From NCBI GenBank assembly GCA_964355675.1, contig CAYHEC010000030.1, positions 1-37,757 on the forward strand: 37,757 nt of DNA. The letters run 5' to 3'. Below the pieces are notes generated by a model, which saw only the letters and a program-made list of their open reading frames with translations, had not been told where the DNA came from and did no database searches. The DNA is from CAMBDS01 sp964355675 (GTDB lineage Bacteria > Electryoneota > AABM5-125-24 > Hatepunaeales > Hatepunaeaceae). Below, in pieces: positions 1 to 6,791 of the stretch (position 1 is the stretch's first letter; each line of letters starts with the position of its first letter). The position numbers were made by a program, and so were the translations under genes.

Positions 1-170
1 AAGGGATAAGCGCTGAAAGCATCTAAGTGCGAAACCCACTCCAAGATTAGAACTCCCTTCACTTTATGTGACTAAAGGCCCCTCGAAGACTACGAGGTTG
101 ATAGGCCACAGGTGCAAGCGTAGTAATACGTTCAGCCGAGTGGTACTAATAGGCCGTGAGGCTTGACCGA
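1..170 (+). rRNA. 23S rRNA, 3' end (partial)
   Basis: The sequence matches the conserved 3' part of bacterial 23S rRNA. It includes the segment GCGAAACCCACTCCAAGAT, the GTTGATAGGCC segment and the terminal GGTACTAATAGGCCGTGAGG helix. The gene enters from outside the window, so only about the last 170 bases are present. The end is placed at GCTTGACCGA by analogy with the E. coli 3' end and is uncertain by a few bases. It is transcribed rightward with the 5S gene. Confidence 0.97.
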
Positions 171-426
171 ATGTTTTTACATCGGCAGATGATCAAGAGC
201 TTTCATTTTAATTAATAATTAATAGTTAATAATTAATAATCGATGATTACGGGCAAATGCCTTAGTTTGTAGATTATTAATTATTGATTATTAATTCTTA
301 ATTGACCTTAGCGGTGCTGGTTCCGTTTGCGTTTACCCCCCCCCCAGCGCAACGGAGCCAGTCACCGCGCTTTGACCAACCGTATTATTAGTTAATAATT
401 AATAATTATTAACTAAATCGAGTTTC
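171..426 (+). other. 23S-5S spacer with nested hairpins, no tRNA
   Basis: This spacer holds no tRNA and no credible ORF. It contains three very AT-rich blocks of TTAATTATTAAT type (about 207-242, 272-303, 384-415). The last two are largely complementary to each other. Between them lies a GC-rich inverted repeat with arms 311-331 and 347-368, which complement each other with a few bulges. Its loop contains ten consecutive C (336-345). Together these could form one long processing stem ahead of 5S. An RNase III-type processing role is inferred from position only. Confidence 0.6.
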
Positions 427-543
<117 letters not shown>

Positions 544-553
544 GATTTTTAAG

Positions 554-615
554 AACAGGCTTCAGGGAGCAATCCTTGGAGCCTGTTTGCTTTTTGTCCA
601 CAAAGCCACTTTACA
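554..615 (+). terminator. rRNA operon terminator; junction element copy 1
   Basis: The arms AACAGGCTTCAGG and CCTTGGAGCCTGTT pair (with G-U pairs) around a short GAGCAAT loop, followed by TTTGCTTTTTG. This is a strong intrinsic terminator just after 5S. It is copy 1 of a sequence that recurs at 1095, 1875 and 2404. Unlike the others, its downstream part holds only a weak -10-like TTTACA at 610-615. Confidence 0.85.
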
Positions 616-650
616 CCAACGCTACAATCCATTATTACGTATGACCCAAT

Positions 651-1064
651 ATGACAAACAAAATCACTATCCAAGCAACCATCGACGTTCCCATCGCCAA
701 AGTCTGGGAATACTGGACTAAGCCAGAGCATATCACTCGTTGGACTTTTGCTTCCGACGACTGGGAAGCTCCCTCTGCGGATAACGACCTTCGCATCGGC
801 GGAAAGTTCTCGACCCGGATGCAAGCCAAAGACGGCAGCTTCGGCTTCGATTTCTCCGGAACTTACACTGACGTTAAAGAGTACGCATTGATTGAATACA
901 CCCTGGACGACTACCGTCAGGTGAAGAACGAATTTTCCCAAAGACCGGACGGTATTCGTGTCACCACGTTATTTGACCCGGAAAGCGAAAATCCCGAGGA
1001 AATGCAACGTGCCGGATGGCAGGCGATCCTGAACAACTTCAAGGTCTATGTTGAAATGAATTAA
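651..1064 (+). CDS. SRPBCC/AHSA1-family protein
   Basis: This 137-residue protein is a complete single-domain member of the SRPBCC superfamily, AHSA1 branch. Visible hallmarks are the N-terminal beta strand followed by VPIAKVWEYWTKPEHITRW, the GGKFSTRM strand, the F.FSGTYTDVKEY strand and a C-terminal helix with GWQAILNNFKVYVE. The family folds into a helix-grip with a hydrophobic cavity. Members bind or turn over varied small ligands, or act as co-chaperone-like proteins, and no substrate can be read from the sequence. The ATG at 651 matches the family N-terminus; an out-of-frame ATG lies at 641. The gene stands alone between junction copies 1 and 2, so it is the first cassette of the array and may be transcribed from a weak promoter after the rRNA terminator. 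Confidence 0.85.
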   Translation: MTNKITIQATIDVPIAKVWEYWTKPEHITRWTFASDDWEAPSADNDLRIGGKFSTRMQAKDGSFGFDFSGTYTDVKEYALIEYTLDDYRQVKNEFSQRPDGIRVTTLFDPESENPEEMQRAGWQAILNNFKVYVEMN

Positions 1065-1094
1065 CTCCAGTGGGTGAACAGTCGAATTTATGTG

Positions 1095-1136
1095 TCAGGC
1101 TTCATGGCGCAATCCAAGGAGCCAGTTTGTTTTTTG
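1095..1136 (+). terminator. Terminator hairpin; junction element copy 2
   Basis: CAGGCTTCATGG pairs imperfectly with CCAAGGAGCCAG around the CGCAAT loop, followed by TTTGTTTTTTGG. It lies 30 bases after the SRPBCC stop codon. One base pair of the stem has changed on both sides relative to copy 4 (A-T to T-A) and the neighbouring change is uncompensated. The loop is identical to copy 4. Confidence 0.8.
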
Positions 1137-1155
1137 GCGAAGATTTCGTTAAATT
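1127..1155 (+). promoter_or_regulatory. Candidate sigma-70 promoter overlapping terminator copy 2
   Basis: TTGTTT (1127-1132), inside the terminator U-tract, and TAAATT (1150-1155) are separated by exactly 17 bases. The implied transcription start is about 1162, giving a leader of about 24 bases to the hicB start. The same arrangement recurs after copies 3 and 4. Confidence 0.55.
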
Positions 1156-1185
1156 GTACCTAAGTTGCAACCAAAGGAAATTAAC

Positions 1186-1401
1186 TTGTCCCACGAATTT
1201 CACATAATCCTTGAGCCTGACGAAGACTGGTTTATCGGCTATTGCCCTGAAGTCCCCGGCGCATCGGGTCAAGGCAAAACTGAAGCCGAGTGCCGCCAGA
1301 ATGTCCTTGAAGCTGTCGAACTCGTGCTCGCGTATCGCTTGGAACAAGCTCTGAACGGTCTCCCGGATGAGGCGAGAGTCGAACCGCTCTTCGCTCAATG
1401 A
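1186..1401 (+). CDS. hicB: HicB-family antitoxin
   Basis: This short protein has the HicB partial RNase H-like fold: an N-terminal beta hairpin, the motif W.IGYCPEVPGASGQG, then a helix with E.R.NVLEAVELVL. HicB proteins bind and neutralise the HicA mRNA interferase and usually repress their own operon. No separate C-terminal DNA-binding domain is visible, so this is a short form. I prefer the TTG at 1186 because AAAGGAAA at 1173-1180 lies at ribosome-binding distance; an upstream in-frame TTG at 1165 lacks one. The stop overlaps the next gene by four bases (ATGA). Here the antitoxin precedes the toxin, the reverse of the pair at 2499. Confidence 0.85.
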   Translation: MSHEFHIILEPDEDWFIGYCPEVPGASGQGKTEAECRQNVLEAVELVLAYRLEQALNGLPDEARVEPLFAQ

Positions 1402-1592
1402 AGCGGCATGAATTCTTAAGACACCTAAGAAGGCAGGGCTGCGTTTTTGTTCGTGAGGGTTCGAGTCACTCACTTTACGAGAATCCTGCCAACGGCAAAG
1501 TCGAAACTGTGCCCCGGCACACTGAGATAAAGAACAACCTGATAAGAGGTATTTGCGACCGACTCAATATCCCTTCGCCTTGGGATAATTAG
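1398..1592 (+). CDS. hicA: HicA-family mRNA interferase toxin
   Basis: This 64-residue protein is a full-length HicA toxin with a dsRBD-like fold. It shows the N-terminal LRRQGCVFVREG strand-turn and the conserved GSSHS segment containing the catalytic histidine, followed by the H.E.K...IR.I helix. HicA cleaves mRNA in the cytoplasm when not bound by HicB. The start codon overlaps the end of hicB, as expected for translational coupling that keeps antitoxin in excess. The context is the second cassette of the array. No truncation or missing catalytic residue is visible. Confidence 0.88.
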   Translation: MKRHEFLRHLRRQGCVFVREGSSHSLYENPANGKVETVPRHTEIKNNLIRGICDRLNIPSPWDN

Positions 1593-1607
1593 TAAGCAAT
1601 CAATGAA

Positions 1608-1847
1608 ATGGCAGATAAACTGACCATCACTTACGACCGCGAAGGCGACATCCTTCACATCGACAAACTTCCTCCCTATTCAACGCAAGAGTCTGAGGAG
1701 CTTGGCGATGATACTATCGCTCGTCTCAATCCCGAAACTCAAGAAATTGAGAATCTTGAGATTCTCTTCTTCTCAACGAGACTGTTGCGCAAGGATATCT
1801 TCGATTTACCCATACGAGCCGATCTACGATTAGTGGAAGCGAGCTGA
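1608..1847 (+). CDS. DUF2283 family protein
   Basis: This 79-residue protein starts with ITYDREGDILHI, the signature of DUF2283, and continues with the acidic ESEELGDDTIARLNPE segment and a C-terminal IENLEIL strand that are typical of the family. The function of DUF2283 is unknown. Small members often sit beside toxin-antitoxin genes, which fits here because it follows hicA by 15 bases and precedes terminator copy 3. It may be a third gene of the hicBA unit. The ATG at 1608 is used; ATG at 1603 is out of frame. Confidence 0.8.
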   Translation: MADKLTITYDREGDILHIDKLPPYSTQESEELGDDTIARLNPETQEIENLEILFFSTRLLRKDIFDLPIRADLRLVEAS

Positions 1848-1874
1848 ACATTTCTTTATTTACGGGATTCTCTA

Positions 1875-1917
1875 AGTAGGCTTCAAGTCCCAATTCTTGG
1901 AGCCTGTTTGTTTTTTG
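1875..1917 (+). terminator. Terminator hairpin; junction element copy 3
   Basis: TAGGCTTCAAG pairs with CTTGGAGCCTG around a TCCCAATT loop, followed by TTTGTTTTTTGG. It ends the hicB-hicA-DUF2283 unit about 27 bases after the stop codon. Confidence 0.82.
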
Positions 1918-1936
1918 GTGGAAGTTTCGATATATT
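1908..1936 (+). promoter_or_regulatory. Candidate sigma-70 promoter overlapping terminator copy 3
   Basis: TTGTTT (1908-1913) in the terminator T-run and TATATT (1931-1936) have a 17-base spacer. The start of transcription would be near 1943, about 22 bases before the protease ATG. The -10 box is the best of the array. Confidence 0.58.
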
Positions 1937-1964
1937 GTACTTCAATCCATCTGAAAGGAATCCA

Positions 1965-2357
1965 ATGGGTCTAACTAACGCCAGACTGACTCTTCTTAAT
2001 CCTCGCCTTCCCGATTTGGAACCAGTCGAGGTTGACGCACTCGCCGACACCGGAGCAGTCCATCTTTGCATCCCGGATCATGTCCGCATCCAGTTGCGTC
2101 TTGAGGAGATCGAACGAAAAGAGGTCATTCTTGCCGATGGGTCGAGGCATTCCTTTCCATACGTCGGGCCGGTGCAACTCCGCTTTAAAAATCGCAATGG
2201 ATTTTCCGGCGCTCTGGTCATGGGACAAATGGTGTTGCTGGGCGCTATTCCGATGGAGGACATGGATCTTATTGTCGTTCCAAGATCGAGAAGGGTTGAT
2301 GTCAATCCTGAAAGTCCTAATATCGCGACTTCCATTGCGATGGGAGCGGGAGAGTAG
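1965..2357 (+). CDS. Retropepsin-like (clan AA) aspartic protease
   Basis: This protein of about 130 residues carries VDALADTGAVHLCIP near its N-terminus. The DTGA motif is the catalytic aspartate signature of clan AA, and single-domain proteins of this size act as homodimers like retroviral proteases. The second half has GPVQLRFKNR and the VLLGAIPMEDMDL stretch, which corresponds to the conserved LLG.IPLE.MDL strand of bacterial members. Its substrate is unknown. I use the ATG at 1965 because AAAGGA lies at 1953-1960 and the upstream extension to 1908 would be translated from the terminator and promoter. It is the only gene between junction copies 3 and 4. A small CCCCGT/ACGGGG hairpin follows the stop. 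Confidence 0.85.
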   Translation: MGLTNARLTLLNPRLPDLEPVEVDALADTGAVHLCIPDHVRIQLRLEEIERKEVILADGSRHSFPYVGPVQLRFKNRNGFSGALVMGQMVLLGAIPMEDMDLIVVPRSRRVDVNPESPNIATSIAMGAGE

Positions 2358-2403
2358 ACTCCGTCCCCGTGAAGACGGGGATCCTTTGCCGTGAATTTTC
2401 TTC

Positions 2404-2446
2404 AGCAGGCTTCAAGGCGCAATCCTTGGAGCCTGTTTGTTTTTTG
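2404..2446 (+). terminator. Terminator hairpin; junction element copy 4
   Basis: CAGGCTTCAAGG pairs perfectly (one G-U) with CCTTGGAGCCTG around CGCAAT, followed by TTTGTTTTTTG. It is the most regular of the four copies and closes the protease unit. Confidence 0.85.
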
Positions 2447-2465
2447 TCTGATTCTTTCTTAAATT
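2437..2465 (+). promoter_or_regulatory. Candidate sigma-70 promoter overlapping terminator copy 4
   Basis: TTGTTT (2437-2442) and TAAATT (2460-2465) are again 17 bases apart. The expected transcription start is near 2472, about 27 bases before hicA. Confidence 0.55.
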
Positions 2466-2498
2466 GAATCGTGAACCTGAACCAATAATTCGGAAGTC

Positions 2499-2759
2499 AT
2501 GGGCAAGTATCAGAAACTGATCGAGATTATTAAAGACGGTGATTCGGACGCTCATATCGCCTTCGATGATCTTTGCCGCCTTATGACCAAACTTGGATTC
2601 GACGAACGGATTCGAGGCAGTCATCACATTTTTCGCAAGTCCGCCGTCACAGAACGACCCAATCTGCAACGCGAAGGCGACAAAGCTAAAGCATATCAAG
2701 TTCGCCAGATTCGCAACATTATCCTTAAATACAAATTGAGGCTCAACCAAGATGCCTAA
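2499..2759 (+). CDS. hicA: HicA-family mRNA interferase toxin
   Basis: This 86-residue protein is a longer HicA variant. After an N-terminal helix it has LCRLMTKLGFDERIRGSHHIFRK, in which GSHH holds the expected catalytic histidine, then an N.Q..GDKAKAYQVRQIR segment and a C-terminal helix. It should cleave mRNA when free of its partner. It precedes the antitoxin and overlaps it by eight bases, the classic hicAB order. It differs enough from the HicA at 1398 that the two modules look independently acquired. A GGAAG lies just before the ATG. Confidence 0.86.
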   Translation: MGKYQKLIEIIKDGDSDAHIAFDDLCRLMTKLGFDERIRGSHHIFRKSAVTERPNLQREGDKAKAYQVRQIRNIILKYKLRLNQDA

Positions 2760-2964
2760 ATACGAAATGATAATCTACTGGGACGAAACCGATTCATGCT
2801 ACATCGCCGAAGTTCCAGAACTTCCCGGCTGTATGGCTCATGGCTCGACTTATGATGAAGCACTCAAACAGGCTAAAGAGGCAATTGCTCTATGGCTCGA
2901 CACTGCTATAGAGTTCGGCGATCCGATCCCTGAGCCCAAGGGAAGGCGGCTTGAGTTTGCTTAA
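2752..2964 (+). CDS. hicB: HicB-family antitoxin
   Basis: This 70-residue protein has the compact HicB fold: an N-terminal strand with IIYWDETDSCYIAEVPELPG, then GSTYDEALKQAKEAIALWL as the helix, and a short C-terminal tail. It should bind the HicA encoded just upstream and block its active site. It lacks a recognisable ribbon-helix-helix or HTH domain, so autoregulation would have to involve another protein or be absent. Translational coupling with hicA is suggested by the overlap. A different, stronger terminator (2999) follows, so this is the last cassette of the array. Confidence 0.88.
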   Translation: MPKYEMIIYWDETDSCYIAEVPELPGCMAHGSTYDEALKQAKEAIALWLDTAIEFGDPIPEPKGRRLEFA

Positions 2965-2998
2965 TTTTCAATCTACCCGTCAATAGAACTTTAGTTCA

Positions 2999-3040
2999 AT
3001 AGCCCCTCCTCCACAACGGACGAGGGGCTATTTTTTATTT
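2999..3040 (+). terminator. Intrinsic terminator after the second hicAB
   Basis: TAGCCCCTCCTCC and GGACGAGGGGCTA pair with one mismatch around ACAAC, followed by TTTTTTATTT. The sequence is unrelated to the four junction hairpins and closely resembles the terminator at 5912. Confidence 0.88.
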
Positions 3041-3246
3041 ACCCCGGCAAATTCAGGCATCTCCCAACAACGGTACTTTCCATGCCGTAATATCTGCATT
3101 CAGAATTTGCGGTAAAGTTTCTAAAGATCTGCCTATCTAAATTTTACCCTTTTCGATTAATCCCGCGTTATTGCTGGATAGCTCAAACTAATATCATTTT
3201 CTATGGTATTGGAAAATCAATATCAATCAAAAACAAGAGTACAAAG

Positions 3247-3891
3247 ATGAAACGAATTCTATTTGCTGTAATAGTAACGCTCTGTCTAAGTATCGCCCCG
3301 TCCTATGCCGACCTGGGTCTTGCCATAGGCGTTAAAGGCGGCACGCTTGGCGGTGGCGTCGAAGTGAGCAAGTCACTCTGGGGACCGTTTGCCCTCCGTG
3401 TGGCGATGAACAAACTCAATTACACTCTCGAAGATTCCATTCCCGATAAGGATATGGAATACGACATGGACATCAATCTTTCGTCCTGGTCGGCAATAAT
3501 TGATTACCACCCCTGGCACGGCGTCTTCAGACTCTCCGGCGGTATAATCAATAATGATAATGCCTTTATATCGACGATACAATCGACAAAAGACTACACT
3601 GCCGGTGGACGAACCTTCACTATCGAAGATCAAGGCGCTCTCACCGCGACGGTTGACTGGGACCCGATGGTTCCCTACGTCGGAATCGGCTGGGGAGATT
3701 CCACCGAGAAAGATAAGTTCTTCGGTGTCAATGTTGATTTTGGAGCGATGTTCCAGAATTCACCCAAAGTTACATTGAATGGAACCGGCATGATGGAAGC
3801 CATGGAAGCCGAAGCGCCCAAAATCGCCAAACACCTCGAAGGAGCCAAGACGTGGATCGTCGCGTCGCTTGGCTTCTCGTTCAACTTCTAA
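3247..3891 (+). CDS. Putative outer-membrane beta-barrel protein
   Basis: This 214-residue protein begins with a Sec signal peptide: a charged KR, a hydrophobic core (ILFAVIVTLCLSIA) and a likely cleavage after SYA. The mature part alternates polar and hydrophobic residues, as in LGLAIGVKGGTLGGGVEVSK and VPYVGIGWG, and ends in SLGFSFNF. The terminal aromatic strand is the signal that the BAM complex recognises in outer-membrane proteins. A small eight- to ten-strand barrel is likely, but I do not recognise a named family. It is a single gene with its own upstream region of about 280 bases. The region 3041-3246 holds no ORF and no motif that I can name. Confidence 0.7.
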   Translation: MKRILFAVIVTLCLSIAPSYADLGLAIGVKGGTLGGGVEVSKSLWGPFALRVAMNKLNYTLEDSIPDKDMEYDMDINLSSWSAIIDYHPWHGVFRLSGGIINNDNAFISTIQSTKDYTAGGRTFTIEDQGALTATVDWDPMVPYVGIGWGDSTEKDKFFGVNVDFGAMFQNSPKVTLNGTGMMEAMEAEAPKIAKHLEGAKTWIVASLGFSFNF

Positions 3892-3921
3892 AATCAACCC
3901 ATCGCGTATTGCAATCGTCCC

Positions 3922-3994
3922 CGCGTAGGTTAACCGTCCCGGTTGACTACGCTCGAGACAAGCGGGACGCTTATCCTACGCGAGACAACTAAGA
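3922..3994. repeat. Intergenic palindromes
   Basis: GCGTAGGTTAACCG pairs with CGGTTGACTACGC (3922-3952), and AAGCGGGACGCTT and a further CTACGCG follow. They belong to the palindromic intergenic sequences seen throughout this window and lie in the leader of the lipoprotein gene. Confidence 0.65.
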
Positions 3995-4007
3995 AAGAAC
4001 ACTCAAA

Positions 4008-5738
4008 ATGAAGAATTACTTACCTTTACTCCTTGTCGGGTTGATGTTGCTTGCCGGTTGCACTATCACCGATCCCTCGACCGACCTCGAAGTCCGCATC
4101 ACCATGCCCGGAACAGGGGCCGTCGTCGGAGGGCAGATCACCGATTCGTTCGGCAGGATGATTACCTCGCCGGTTACTTTGACCATCACCGGACAGGACG
4201 CTTCCTATATTGTTGATTTGCTGAACGAACCGCTCACAACATTAACAACCTCCTCCGGCTTTGTCGTAATGGCTGTCAATGATACCATCGACATCACTGA
4301 GGATGCTCCCGTTCGCTTCAGTATTCAGGCGGTCGCGAACGGTTATCTGCCGCAAATAGTAAATCTCGAACTAAACAGTCCCAACGGAACCCAGTTCGAG
4401 ATGAGAATGGTTGGCGCTTCAATTGATAACCTGCCCCCAGGTCTCGTAGGGGCTGAGGAAGAGGTTGGCACCGATCCAAGTGGCGCAATCGTCAATGCGG
4501 TCAATATAGCATCTCCTGCCCATGCTGGAACCGGTGCATCGAGCTCGCTTTCCGTTCCGGCGGGAGCCCGGTTTCTCGATTCTGATGGCAATCCTCTGAC
4601 GGGTAATGTAAACGTCCTGTTCATCTACGGGGATCTCGAGAGCTCGACAATAGACGAGAACGACACCACCGAAACCGCCAGCATAGATAATCTAAACGGT
4701 GGGGATGATGGTGAAGATTATCCCGATGATTACTTCCCAGGCGGACTCGAGAATGCAGAAACCCCGGATGGTGACGACTTCGTCCCGATTTCCTTCTACA
4801 ATCTTGTGGCTGTCGATGCGAATGGTCGAGTCGCTGTTGGTATGGACTCCCCGGTTCAATTCCGAGCTGTTGTTCCAGCCTCTGCTTACAACCCGAATAC
4901 CGACACTACCTATATGGTTGGTGACACGATTGCATTCTTCACAATTGACGATCAAGGGCTGTGGATTGAGGGAGTCGGAGCCGTATTAGAAGGACCTGAT
5001 AATAATGGGAACCTCTTTGCGATCTTTGATCTGTCAAATAATTCAATCTTTCATGGGAAGTCAGATAGGGGCTTCGAAATATCAAGTCATAACAATGGCG
5101 GAGGTGGTGCCTTTGGGAAACGCGGCGATAGGAGAGGGGAAAAGATTGACTTCTACTTTAAATGGCAGGAAGCACGAGACCGGAGGTTTGTTGTTCAATT
5201 GATCTCTAAAGATCTAAAACCCAAAATACGAATCCTCCAAGGATACCACAATTCAAAACACAGACTCAAATTCAGGAGAGATTATGAACGTATTAAAAAA
5301 CTCAAACTGACCATCTACGATCCGAATGGAGGTATCTGGCGAACGGTTTCTGTTCCCAGAAACAGAAATGAGTATAACCTGACAGGAACTGCGTGGCCAT
5401 GGCCGGATGCTAAAAATGTCACGGCTCATATCTTCGCGAAAATGCCTCCTGGGCGCGATCCTTCTGAGATCCGCACCTCCGGCCTTTATGTTCAGATCGC
5501 CGACGCGGCAGATACTTCATCATGGACTCCGGTCGGCAGTGTTCAGCGTGGGATAATCACTCTTCCCGGTCTGCAGGTAAACCACGCCTACTACCTGAAA
5601 GGCACCTACACCTTCCGCGGCCAGACCCGCACCGCAAACACTCCTTGGACGCGGCAGATCACAGCAACGACCGATACCCTGCAATACTGGTATCAGTTAA
5701 GTAACGACGAGGCGGATGAATATGAAGACAACGGCTGA
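4008..5738 (+). CDS. Large lipoprotein of unknown function
   Basis: This 576-residue protein begins with a lipoprotein signal peptide; LLAGC at 14-18 is a good lipobox with Cys18 as the acylated residue. After it comes a segment with a carboxypeptidase-regulatory-like feel (AVVGGQITDSFGRMITSPVTLTI), then a middle part with an ASSSLSVPAGARFLDSDGNPL segment. A very acidic, Asn- and Asp-rich stretch at about 215-250 could bind calcium or act as a spacer. The second half contains a basic patch (RGDRRGEKIDFYFKWQEARDRR). No enzyme motif is visible. It is likely anchored in the outer membrane and exposed to periplasm or surface. It stands alone between palindromic spacers. Confidence 0.65.
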   Translation: MKNYLPLLLVGLMLLAGCTITDPSTDLEVRITMPGTGAVVGGQITDSFGRMITSPVTLTITGQDASYIVDLLNEPLTTLTTSSGFVVMAVNDTIDITEDAPVRFSIQAVANGYLPQIVNLELNSPNGTQFEMRMVGASIDNLPPGLVGAEEEVGTDPSGAIVNAVNIASPAHAGTGASSSLSVPAGARFLDSDGNPLTGNVNVLFIYGDLESSTIDENDTTETASIDNLNGGDDGEDYPDDYFPGGLENAETPDGDDFVPISFYNLVAVDANGRVAVGMDSPVQFRAVVPASAYNPNTDTTYMVGDTIAFFTIDDQGLWIEGVGAVLEGPDNNGNLFAIFDLSNNSIFHGKSDRGFEISSHNNGGGGAFGKRGDRRGEKIDFYFKWQEARDRRFVVQLISKDLKPKIRILQGYHNSKHRLKFRRDYERIKKLKLTIYDPNGGIWRTVSVPRNRNEYNLTGTAWPWPDAKNVTAHIFAKMPPGRDPSEIRTSGLYVQIADAADTSSWTPVGSVQRGIITLPGLQVNHAYYLKGTYTFRGQTRTANTPWTRQITATTDTLQYWYQLSNDEADEYEDNG

Positions 5739-5744
5739 TCTGAT

Positions 5745-5910
5745 CGCGTAGGTTGGGCTTCCAGCCTGACATAATTGTGTGGCCCGACTTGCTCGTCAAG
5801 TCGGGTCTCACTCATTGAAACCCTGCTTGCAAGCAAGCAGGGCCACCCAACCTCTATATTGCGTAGCCCCGCCCTCTGTTGACCGTCGGAGACGGCGGCG
5901 CTACCCCGAA
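5745..5910. repeat. Cluster of intergenic palindromes, copy A of a 70-base dispersed repeat
   Basis: Two clean hairpins stand out: CCCGACTTG/CAAGTCGGG at 5783-5805 and CCCTGCTTG/CAAGCAGGG at 5821-5842, followed by GGCCACCCA. Almost the same pair, with the same order and flank, is found at 18003-18070. A further CCGTC/GACGG hairpin lies near 5885. Confidence 0.8.
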
Positions 5911-5911
5911 T

Positions 5912-5956
5912 AACAGCCCCTCATCATCACAGATGAGGGGCTGTTTCTGTTTTATT
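5912..5956 (+). terminator. Intrinsic terminator
   Basis: AACAGCCCCTCATC and GATGAGGGGCTGTT form a perfect 14-pair stem around ATCACA, followed by TCTGTTTTATT. It closes the lipoprotein unit, 174 bases after its stop. Confidence 0.85.
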
Positions 5957-5998
5957 GTGTTTGATTAACGATCAAAATTAGAAATTAAGATAATAAAT

Positions 5999-6478
5999 TT
6001 GAAATCAAAAATTCTGCGCTATATTAATGCTCGAACTCTTCACACACGAAATGAACCAACACCCTTGAATAATCCACTAATCCTCTCGCTTCTCGCTGGC
6101 TTTTTCTTTGGCCTCTGGCCAGTCGTAGCCAGAAACACAAGCCTTGCCTCGTTCTGGATCGCCTTTCTTATACCATTGGGAACCTTGCTATTGGTGGCTT
6201 TCGAGGCGGTTCCAAAAATGTTAAGTGATGAAATTCCATTGTCCAGATTGATTGTCTTTGGTTTGATCGCTGGAGCTATCAACGGGCTGGGCATGCTCGC
6301 CTACGGCAGAATTCTCTCAAATAACGATTGGAACATCTCAAAGTACGTCCCAATAGTCGCCGTCATCTCCATCGCTACCGCGGCTATCGGTGCGTTCGTG
6401 GCTTTCAAAGAGCCTGTTACTCTTCAGAAGTCACTCGGCTTGTTGTTTGCGGCGGCGGCGGTGTGGTTGTTACGCTGA
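5999..6478 (+). CDS. Small EamA/DMT-like membrane protein
   Basis: This protein of up to 159 residues shows four hydrophobic segments: LILSLLAGFFFGLWPVVA, FWIAFLIPLGTLLLVAF, LIVFGLIAGAINGLGMLAYG, and VPIVAVISIATAAIGAFVAF followed by a last LGLLFAAAAVWLL. The F-KEPVT-Q--LG motif before the last helix is typical of EamA/DMT transporters, where E-P marks the loop before the final helix. It corresponds to one half of a ten-helix transporter, like small multidrug resistance or single-domain EamA proteins that work as dimers. Its substrate is unknown. The start is uncertain: TTG at 5999 opens the frame and TTG at 6065 is an alternative that sits closer to the first membrane segment. Confidence 0.65.
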   Translation: MKSKILRYINARTLHTRNEPTPLNNPLILSLLAGFFFGLWPVVARNTSLASFWIAFLIPLGTLLLVAFEAVPKMLSDEIPLSRLIVFGLIAGAINGLGMLAYGRILSNNDWNISKYVPIVAVISIATAAIGAFVAFKEPVTLQKSLGLLFAAAAVWLLR

Positions 6479-6791
6479 TATGGATCGCGATAAATTCCTC
6501 CTGCGATCAGTAACAATTTCTTTTACTTGAATAACCTTGCTTTTATAGCATGAAATCAAGATATTTAATGTCACCTACAAAAACATTCTATTATAAGATG
6601 AGTCTGCTGAAGAAGTCTCACAGCGTCCAGGCGGACGCCCTCGTCCGCCCTGTTTTAGTGCTTAATCGAACGGCGGACGGGGGCGTCCGTCTGGACATTT
6701 TGTACTACTATTCAACTTTTAAACAGACCCTAAGTAGTTACATTCATTGTTCGAACCAACCACCGGGTAGTGGAATCGAGAAGATAGTCTA
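6479..6791. other. Intergenic region with long inverted repeat
   Basis: I see no gene here; an 80-codon ORF at 6550 crosses the repeats and has no protein-like features. The main structure is an inverted repeat with arms 6625-6649 and 6672-6696 (25 bases, two mismatches), each arm itself a hairpin of GGCGGACG/CGTCCGCC type. The rest is AT-rich leader of the response-regulator gene. Confidence 0.7.

Noticed and set aside
2364..2380. CRISPR-repeat-like hairpin (CCCCGT/ACGGGG)
   Set aside because: Only one copy exists, with no spacers or further repeats nearby, so it is a simple hairpin after the protease gene.
554..2465. Integron attC sites as explanation of the four junction hairpins
   Set aside because: No paired RYYYAAC/GTTRRRY cores with attC-like extrahelical bases are seen; the sequence GTTTGTT does not fit. 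No integrase gene is in the window. The T-runs fit terminators.
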